Below are positions 57,283 through 64,000 of a DNA stretch of 64,000 nucleotides, in pieces. Made by a program: the position numbers and the translations under genes. Below the pieces are notes generated by a model. That model was not told the origin of the DNA. It saw nothing but the letters and a program-made list of their open reading frames with translations, and ran no database searches. The stretch is from NCBI GenBank assembly GCA_022419385.1, contig JAJUBI010000003.1:620001-684000 (forward strand). Reading direction: 5' to 3'. Numbering within the stretch: the first letter of the stretch is position 1; each line of letters starts with the position of its first letter. The DNA is from Paraconiothyrium sp. Pb-2020 (taxonomy: Eukaryota; Ascomycota; Dothideomycetes; Pleosporales; Didymosphaeriaceae).

Positions 57283-58806
57283 CTATGTATGCATGAATAA
57301 TGCCTTGAACTGCTCCTTCAGCATGGCTTCAGCCTCCGGCCAGCCCTCATCACTGCCAAAACGTTGCTTGAATTCAGTGATATAAAGGCCCTTCATAACC
57401 GGGATCTCCTTCAAAAGCCGATGAATGGTCGCACCGCGTAGGGCCTCCCAATCTAGAGCCTCCAATGCGGCACAGGTTGCACCGGACTTGAGCGTGTACT
57501 TGCCGTCGTTGTAGCTACCCGTCCCCTCGGGATCCAGCGTCTGTTGGAGGTAGCCATGGTACGCCTTACGATAGAAGTCGAGCTTCCAGGGCGAGTGAGG
57601 ATTCTCATTGTTTTCGAGACAGGTGTAATCGTGTTCAAAGTCTTTGCGCAGGAAAAGAGGAAAGCTGGCCCATCCAGCCCAGCGCGGTACAGTGCGGAGG
57701 CCAGCCCAGTCGATGATACCGGTGATTTCACCATTTTCGTCGACGAAGATATTCTGCAGGTCAAGGTCCGGATGTGCGAGCACAAAGGTCTCTGGAGCAG
57801 TCTCGTAGTCTTCGTCGGTAACATGCTTGTCTACAGAACGGGGCAGGGCATCGCACATGATTGGGGTAATTCGAGTGTATGCCCGCGCCTCGCAAACGTC
57901 ATCCGGATTATTGGTAATGGGAGGGGTACCCTCCGCGGCAACCTCGTCCTTCTTCAACTGAAGGTATTCAGCTGTAGAAGAGAATGGGCCACGCTTGATA
58001 TAGCCATCCGCCCTGTGTTCAAAGTAATGGCCCACGGTGGGAGGTGGCGGATCCCAATGATCCACGCAATGGAGGGCTCCCATCTTGTCGAACACATGGT
58101 TCTGAAGATCAGCCATAATCTTCGCGAGATCCTCGAGGAATCGTAGGCGTTTACGCTCCAGTTCCGGAGAGGGATTATCAGCACCACGAAGAATCGGCGC
58201 ACCATCAGCTGTCTCGTCCCACATCTCCTCCTCGTACCATAGATTCTCATGGGCTGATACGCCATCAATCCGGCTCATGATGGTATAGGGCGCTCCGAGG
58301 ATGTTATCAAACCCTTCATCCCATTGATGGATGTATGGCAGCATGATCTTTGTTTCATCATAAAGGTACTTCATGTTCAAGATTTCGGTGCGCAGCTCAA
58401 ATGCATGATCTTCGGTCCAGCTCTCGCGCGTACCCCGAAAAGGGACTCGCACAACGAACTCATCTTCCCCGTTCAGGTCCAGCGTCACGCAGTAATTATA
58501 GCTCCCTGCGTTGCGGTCGACGATCTTGCAGTATCGGGTACGAGTCTTGTCCCAGATGCTTCGAATAAGCTCAATGAAAAGGCTGTCGTCGATTGAGCGG
58601 ATGTGCTTCTCGTGTTCTGGCCACTCCGATTGAGTGTTCGGTATAGTTGCGGGCGCAGCTTCTGGTTCTTGCTGCGCTGGAGATTGGTTTTGTTGAGCTG
58701 GAGATGGTGGGTGAGAGACTGGACTAGGTCCTTGGTGTGGCTTCTTAAAAAAGTCTAGAAACCGCTCCACTGACGGCAACTTGGGCATGTTGCAAAGAAT
58801 GGACAT
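57283..58806 (-). CDS. APH-family kinase-like protein (aminoglycoside phosphotransferase fold)
   Basis: Member of the large fungal APH/choline-kinase-like group; the substrate is unknown and antibiotic resistance should not be inferred. Single exon, 507 residues. A Pro/Gln-rich linker (about 25-60) precedes the kinase lobe. N-lobe: CVTLDLNGEDEFVVRVPF. Catalytic loop and metal site: LAHPDLDLQNIFVDENGEI then TGIIDWAGL, the expected HxDxxxxN and IDW motifs. C-terminal helices end EQFKALFMHT. Fits the general length of fungal APH proteins. It lies 192 bp downstream of the broken HET gene, tail to tail. Confidence 0.9.
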   Translation of the reverse strand: MSILCNMPKLPSVERFLDFFKKPHQGPSPVSHPPSPAQQNQSPAQQEPEAAPATIPNTQSEWPEHEKHIRSIDDSLFIELIRSIWDKTRTRYCKIVDRNAGSYNYCVTLDLNGEDEFVVRVPFRGTRESWTEDHAFELRTEILNMKYLYDETKIMLPYIHQWDEGFDNILGAPYTIMSRIDGVSAHENLWYEEEMWDETADGAPILRGADNPSPELERKRLRFLEDLAKIMADLQNHVFDKMGALHCVDHWDPPPPTVGHYFEHRADGYIKRGPFSSTAEYLQLKKDEVAAEGTPPITNNPDDVCEARAYTRITPIMCDALPRSVDKHVTDEDYETAPETFVLAHPDLDLQNIFVDENGEITGIIDWAGLRTVPRWAGWASFPLFLRKDFEHDYTCLENNENPHSPWKLDFYRKAYHGYLQQTLDPEGTGSYNDGKYTLKSGATCAALEALDWEALRGATIHRLLKEIPVMKGLYITEFKQRFGSDEGWPEAEAMLKEQFKALFMHT

Positions 58807-59442
58807 GTTTCGAGGTAGACCTTTGAGGGCGACCGAAGTTGGTCTAGAAGTTGCAGGCTTCAGGATGCTGTGTCAACCCGCAAGGAACTGATGACCGGTT
58901 GTCACGAGTTAAGGTTGAGGACTTTGGCGCTAGGGCTATACTTTCTGTGATTGTGAGTGTCAGTTTGTTGAGTCGGTTAGTTGAGAGGAATAATGTGACC
59001 AAGGGGGATCTCACAGGTTTATGTACCACTCACATGGACTGCTCAACAATGTTCAAAGAAAGATGTACGCCACTCTTCCTTACAACAATAAATGATGATT
59101 GTTAGCTGACTCGAAAGAAAGGTTCGAAGCCGAGTGTTGTATTCTTTGTTTAAGAGATAACTGTACAATGTGAGGAACAAGGCACGGTTACGTCCGTCAT
59201 ATTCCGAAACTCACAATGTCAGGCTCGATCGTACAACTTCTTGTTCCTCGATCTGTTGTTCACGTACTATGTTGCATTGAATCTGCACTATGATCACCTG
59301 AAGGCGCGCTTATATATCCCATAATCTGGCACCCAGCTAGTCTCCAAACAACCACAAGCGCACTCTTCCAGCCCTGGTCATCCCAAACACCGACTATCAA
59401 ACAACACAAGCTCATTCCAACTCCGAACTCAGTCCTCTAAAC
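58807..59442. other. Divergent promoter region, kinase and unknown gene
   Basis: No gene. A TATATAT box at 59311-59317 lies 126 bp upstream of the unknown gene at 59443. Confidence 0.5.
59311..59317 (+). promoter_or_regulatory. TATA box of the unknown gene
   Basis: TATATAT, 126 bp upstream of the ATG at 59443, in a context (CGCGCT before it) typical of fungal core promoters. Confidence 0.4.
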
Positions 59443-60003
59443 ATGGGTAGAAAAGAGCATCGCGACATGGAATTACTGTACGCAGAACACTGGCACTCCA
59501 AGATCAACCCCAACATCCATAATATTCGAACAAAAGCTAAGTGTCTACCTCATCACTGCCGTATCTGTCACTCTGGAGCCAAAGTTACCTGCTATCTGAG
59601 TTTGCATTTCGCATTTTGCATCGCTCCGGTAGAGGTCAAGGGTAAGTCGGACATCTGTGGCGAACTTTTTTGTCCGCAGAGTCAGGACGGTTGCGCTACG
59701 CATCCATTTAATCATGGCTTCAATACAGTAGTCAAAGAGGCTTTCAAGGGCGTTAAGTCAATTGCTGACGCAATGGACGAGCTAAACGCTCAGAAGCTTG
59801 AGGCACTCACATTAGAGCAGGAGGAGCCCGAAGAGAAACCGATCCTTACCTATCAGGAATACAATGAACAAGCCAAGCAGAAGGCCCTGGAGGAGAAGCG
59901 CTGTAGGCATACAGCCAATACCATGGCTAGGACCGTCCAGGGCAAGACCAAAGCGGCAAAGGGGGCGTCGGTGCCGACGGCGCCAAATAGGAAAGTTGAT
60001 TAG
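59443..60003 (+). CDS. Unrecognised Cys/His-rich protein, 186 residues
   Basis: I do not recognise this family. Single exon, no signal peptide or membrane segment. The N-terminal half is rich in Cys and His (CLPHHCRICHSGAKVTCYL, then CGELFCPQSQDGC), spaced as in small zinc-binding folds, with about nine Cys in 80 residues. The C-terminal half is Glu/Lys-rich and helical (MDELNAQKLEALTLEQEEPE) and ends with a basic tail. It begins MGRKEHRDMELLYAEHWH. A promoter with TATA precedes it and the reading frame uses typical codons, so a real gene is likely. A nucleic-acid-binding role is a guess from the zinc-ribbon look and basic tail only. Confidence 0.65.
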   Translation: MGRKEHRDMELLYAEHWHSKINPNIHNIRTKAKCLPHHCRICHSGAKVTCYLSLHFAFCIAPVEVKGKSDICGELFCPQSQDGCATHPFNHGFNTVVKEAFKGVKSIADAMDELNAQKLEALTLEQEEPEEKPILTYQEYNEQAKQKALEEKRCRHTANTMARTVQGKTKAAKGASVPTAPNRKVD

Positions 60004-61237
60004 TGGCAGTTCGAAGCCTCATCATCAGCAAGGTCAGACCGGATTCTGCATACACTACTGGTAGTGTGTAACTAGGGGAACGTACCGGTCATGTACCTTT
60101 GGCCCACACCTGAAAGCTGCTCTCAGTAAGTGTAGATGTTTCACACACTACCATACTAGAACAATAGTCCCACGAGTAGCCTTTTGCTGCGCAATGATTT
60201 ATCTCAAGGTAAATTGGCACGGAGTATTTTCATTTTTAATTTCGTACTGTTCCAGCGTATACCGCTGTAGCCTTAATCTAATACTATTATTTCCCCTGAG
60301 ATAAGAAAAGCCCCCTGTGCAGCGAGAATCACCTAGATCTTTTAGGTTTATATGCAATTTTATATGCACACAAATTTCTATGTTCATGTATCACCAACTG
60401 CACTGTCTAGTAAGCTCCTTCGTCCTCGTGAATATGAAACATTTGAGAAGCTAACGCTCTCCGAAGAGAGCGATTCGAGACATGTACTGGAAACTAGTAA
60501 CGACTATTGAAGGCGGAGTGTTGGAGGAAGCAACTCAGGAAGCCAAGAAACAATTGCGAAAAGAGCATGCTTTGCACTGTTTCGTGTAGCTGGTACAAGC
60601 CGTGCGGTGCAACGCCGATCTCACTATTGAATGGGCAAACATAGAGAAGAATGGGACACCACGCGAAACAGACGGGGTCGGAATGCCCCATCATCAATGC
60701 AAGGATCCGAAAGTGTGGAAGGATTGGGTATCCAAGCACCATAGCCCGTCTATGTTGCACCACGCACATCCGCAATAGACATTAGATTATAAACATGTTG
60801 TGTTAGCTATGACAAGCTTCGGGTATGGGAACTTACGAAACATATTTGCTGCCGTAAGCCTTGTGCGATTATAAGACTCATAAGGACAAGTTGTTCTTGC
60901 AGACATCATGACATCGTTCGTTGGTTTGGCCATGTAAAATTTCCCGCTGCCATGCACGATAAGGGTGCATGGATAAGGTTGTGCGAGAGGCGTTGGGATT
61001 TCTGTAAACAATATTATCTGTAATTCTGCTAGTCATTATCGAGTATCTACAGTAAGTTCCCATGGTCGGTTCCTGGCCGGGTCAGTGCCACGAAAGTCAG
61101 GGAATTGCGCAGTTGGCCAGATTGTCTGGTGTGATGGTTGTCGCGTGCTGCGTTTCTTCCGTCTACGAGTAGAGCCGGGCAATAGTTCCAATTTTCGTGC
61201 AATATGTGCCAGACAAGTTTTAACTGTACTACCAGCT
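60004..61237. other. Intergenic 1.2 kb
   Basis: No gene with support. The sequence is AT-rich around 60190-60400. Short open frames on the minus strand have no likeness to known families. Confidence 0.45.
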
Positions 61238-63147
61238 CTAGACCCCGACAGTGGCATTCGCAACCCGGCACAGCCTACCAGTATCTAGGTCGTAGTGCCA
61301 GCCATCGCTCCCGACACCCGCTAGCACGAAAAAACTCTCATTTAGATCATACTTCCTTTTAATGGTTTGAAGCCTCTCGTATCCTTCACCATAGTAATCC
61401 TTCGCGAAGTTCTTGTTAAAGGGATTCGCTTCGTTCATATAAGCACCACTTCGGGGCGCCCACTCCCTCCACATCGGCTCCCGCGTCTCTTCATACCATT
61501 GCGCTGCACTAGCAAGCGCTTTTTTGGGCGATCCAGCAGCAATGGAGTCGACCGTCGCACCCTCGGAGATGAAGTGCAAGTACGCGGACCGCCAAGCGGG
61601 ATGTAAGGCACCCCATCGCTCTTCTGGCGCATTGTGTACGCCAGGTCCGCCTTGTAAGCCGATGGTGGCAAAGGTGCCTTGTGTGGCGTTCTGGTTTGCC
61701 ATGGCGATCTTGAGGTACCGAATGACATCTGAACGGGGCGTGGAGATGAGTTCGTCGCGCCCGAGGAGGCGGGAGGATGAGACGCTTTCGCTACCTGCGA
61801 CGTTGTCGCCGGAGATACTAGAATAGAAGGAGGTGTAATTTTCGAATGTGGAAGTACTGAAAGAGATAGCAATAGAGTTGTTGGTGCTGTTCCCTGGGTT
61901 GAGCTCAGCGATGACTGGCTGTACAAAACTTTACTTCATCGGAAGTCGTGTTGAATGCCCAAAAGACCTGGTTGAGTGCGATACCATTAAAAGGCTGCTG
62001 AGATGCAAGATCGGGAAAGAATTTAGATGCAGTGGGGCCAGTAGCTACAGTTGCTGCACCCGCAAGCTGTGCGTCCATGAGGTCCGGAAGACGGCCCAAG
62101 TATGCGGCAACGGTGTCCCAAGATGCTTCGTGGCTAGCAGCGGTACCGAGCCTGGGTGTTATATGAAGGCTACCCATTACGACGTTGCGAGGCGCCGGGT
62201 AATGCTTGATCACATACTCAGTTACAACGCCGTACTGGCCTGGCCCACCACCACGAAGAGCCCAAAACAAGTCCTGGTTCTGCACCGAGTTTGCAACGAG
62301 GACCTCTCCAGTCGCAGTGGCTACTGTCACCTGAAGAACTTGGTTCGACGCCAGACCATAAGTTCGTGATAACGGTCCGTGGCCTCCGCCCTGGATGAGC
62401 CACCAAGCCCAACACTCGGATCCTGTCCGGTTGTCACGACACGACCTTGGCTTGTTGCAAACTTGAGGACACTTCCCCACTGCTGGCCGCTGCCTACCAT
62501 GATTACATCTTCGGCCGTTAGATTGCTATTATTTGAAGGCGTCCAGGCTGTATCGCGCTTGATGTTACGGAAAGGGCGAGTCCAAATGGCAAGTGAGTAC
62601 GCGCCGCTTGATCTGAGAGCAGAGGGTCAATCATAAAGTCACGTCGCTCTATTACGATTGCTTACCTTCCATTCAAATCATGGCCAGTACCCTTCACCAC
62701 AACTCGGATATTGCGTTCTGAAGCCCACTTCATGGCGTACGCCACATGCCCCGCTTCCGTCGCATTAACGATATACTGGGGAAACGCATCAATGTTGCAA
62801 CCTCTCTTGATCGAGTATCCTGAGGCGTCGTTCGGCAAGCAAGTATTGTTCGCGTAGATCTGGTAGTCGATAGACTCAGGTTGCTGAGAGTGCCAGGTGC
62901 CATTAGTCCATTTGTTTGTTGCAGTGTCGCAAGAGATGTGTGAGACAAATGTGCTGCCGGGCCAGCAGGCTGATGCAGCGGGAACAGTACGTAGTAGTGA
63001 GCTATTGATGGTGGCGTTCAGGGATTTCCAGTCACTGTTGGATGCCCAGGAGGCATCGTGAGGTGTCACTTTGCAGGTCGGTTCTGTTTGGTAGGGAATT
63101 GCACCTGCGCCTGCAAGGCCAAGTGTAAGGATCAGGAAGGAGTGCAT
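61238..63147 (-). pseudogene. Secreted FAD-linked (BBE-type) oxidoreductase, broken by two indels
   Basis: VAO-family flavoenzyme, usually acting on sugars, alkaloid-like or polyketide substrates. Exon 1 is 62666-63147 (signal peptide MHSFLILTLGLAGAGA, then the PCMH region ending VVVKGTGHDLNG), intron 62613-62665, then exon 2 from 62612. In exon 2 the frame is correct through VVTTGQDPSVGLGG and then is one base short near 62396-62404, so that the conserved LIQGGGHGPLSRTYGL lies in another frame. It stays in that frame to FWAFNTTSDE and, near 61920-61935, shifts again; QPVIAEL and the rest, including the BBE block NEANPFNKNFAKDYYGEGYERL, continue in the original frame. The two shifts cancel overall. 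Read directly the protein stops soon after the first shift. Confidence 0.85.
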
Positions 63148-64000
63148 GCCCGCCAGGACAACAAAACAACGAGTGTGAGCAAGAGCGACAGACGTTTTGT
63201 ATAGGACTCGATGTAGGAGATCTGACGTTCTTATACCATTGGCACGACAATTCGATTCAGGTCTGCACCCACGAACGACAAAACTGCCGGCTCAAGCAGC
63301 GCCATTTGTTGGCTGAAAATCCCCGCACAGAGGATCTAACCTAGTCTGGAAGTCACGTGGGTGAATGCTAGTGTCTTGGCATACACACTGCCTGAGTATA
63401 TAGAGACACTACCCTAGGTAGATACCCACTTACTCATATCTCAATTCATTCATGTTTACCTCACCCCTTGCCAAATCCTAGATCATTGCGCGTCCTCGCA
63501 AGGCTTGCCGCCTCGAAGATCTAATGGTAGATTGAGGGTCGTCGATCAACATTTCTGGATTGAACCGCTGGTCAAACACTTCGTCGTCGTGAAGTTGACG
63601 GGGTGGTGCACGGTGCAAGATTTCTCGCTTAACTGCGTATTGATGCGTATTCTCTTAACCTCCATGGCTCTGCAATGGTAATCCCTGCATGACTGTCGGA
63701 TTCAGATGTGTAATTAAGTCTTACGGCCGCCGAGATAACGTTCAGAGAATAAACATTACTGTCCTGGACCGACACGCGTATATGAATGGGCATTTCACAC
63801 GCCTCAAATCGATTTAGACCATTCGATGCAGTGTCCGTGCCGCCGCATTGGTCTAGATCGTATTTGATTGGCCAGCAAAATGTAACGGTTCGATGTGAGC
63901 CCACATGAAGGGACAAGACGCTCTGCGCCACAAATGATTCTCAGGGCGATTAGCAATGCCTTATATCTCACGAGTTCAGAGATCGCGTGGGCGAATTTAG
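63148..64000. other. Right edge, no gene seen
   Basis: Promoter region of the oxidoreductase gene and distal flank. No ORF with support to the window's edge. Confidence 0.5.

Noticed and set aside
61920..61935. 16 nt GT-AG stretch in the oxidoreductase as an intron
   Set aside because: Far below the minimum size of a spliceosomal intron and would not cure the upstream frame change, so I treat it as an indel site.
1..64000. tRNA, rRNA, CRISPR or intact transposon
   Set aside because: I looked for A/B-box pairs, CCA-type acceptor stems, direct-repeat arrays and transposase motifs and found none convincing; CRISPR is not expected in a nuclear fungal genome.

Overview
The window is nuclear DNA of a filamentous ascomycete, most likely a Dothideomycete (class-level inference from gene style and content, not proven). 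Genes carry short introns of about 45-75 nt with GT-AG ends, lie on both strands without operons, and include fungal marker families: Zn2Cys6 regulator, HET domain, AA9 monooxygenase, 14-3-3, Ran. I resolved 21 genes to exon level by matching reading phase across introns and to family motifs.

Layout. 0.4-3.3 kb: mitochondrial ATPase inhibitor and 14-3-3. 5.7-8.4 kb: a divergent pair of plant cell wall enzymes (CE1 esterase, AA9 LPMO) sharing a promoter with XlnR- and CreA-type sites. 8.6-10.9 kb: no genes, but a degenerate array of promoter-like modules about 300 bp apart. 11.1-29.4 kb: housekeeping and regulatory genes (BCS1-type AAA ATPase, SBDS-N-domain protein, RhoGEF, Nas2 proteasome chaperone, an unknown protein, a secreted HExxH peptidase, Ran, a Zn2Cys6 factor).

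30.3-52.6 kb is the most interesting part: a galactosaminogalactan (GAG) type exopolysaccharide cluster. It holds a UDP-glucose 4-epimerase (uge3-like), a GH114 endo-galactosaminidase (ega3-like), a secreted polysaccharide deacetylase (agd3-like) and a giant membrane synthase of about 3069 residues with a C-terminal GT4 domain (gt4c/gtb3-like). The order follows the Aspergillus fumigatus cluster, except that sph3 (GH135), expected between uge3 and ega3, is not visible; a gene-less 5 kb gap lies there. The expected flow is: the epimerase makes UDP-GalNAc/UDP-Gal, the synthase polymerises and exports, Agd3 deacetylates at the cell surface, Ega3 trims.

53.4-63.1 kb: a zinc alcohol dehydrogenase, a HET gene broken by an in-frame stop, an APH-type kinase, an unknown Cys/His-rich protein, and a secreted FAD/BBE oxidoreductase broken by two indels. 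The ega3-like gene also has a one-base frameshift in a run of six G. Whether these breaks are real decay or assembly errors must be settled from reads.
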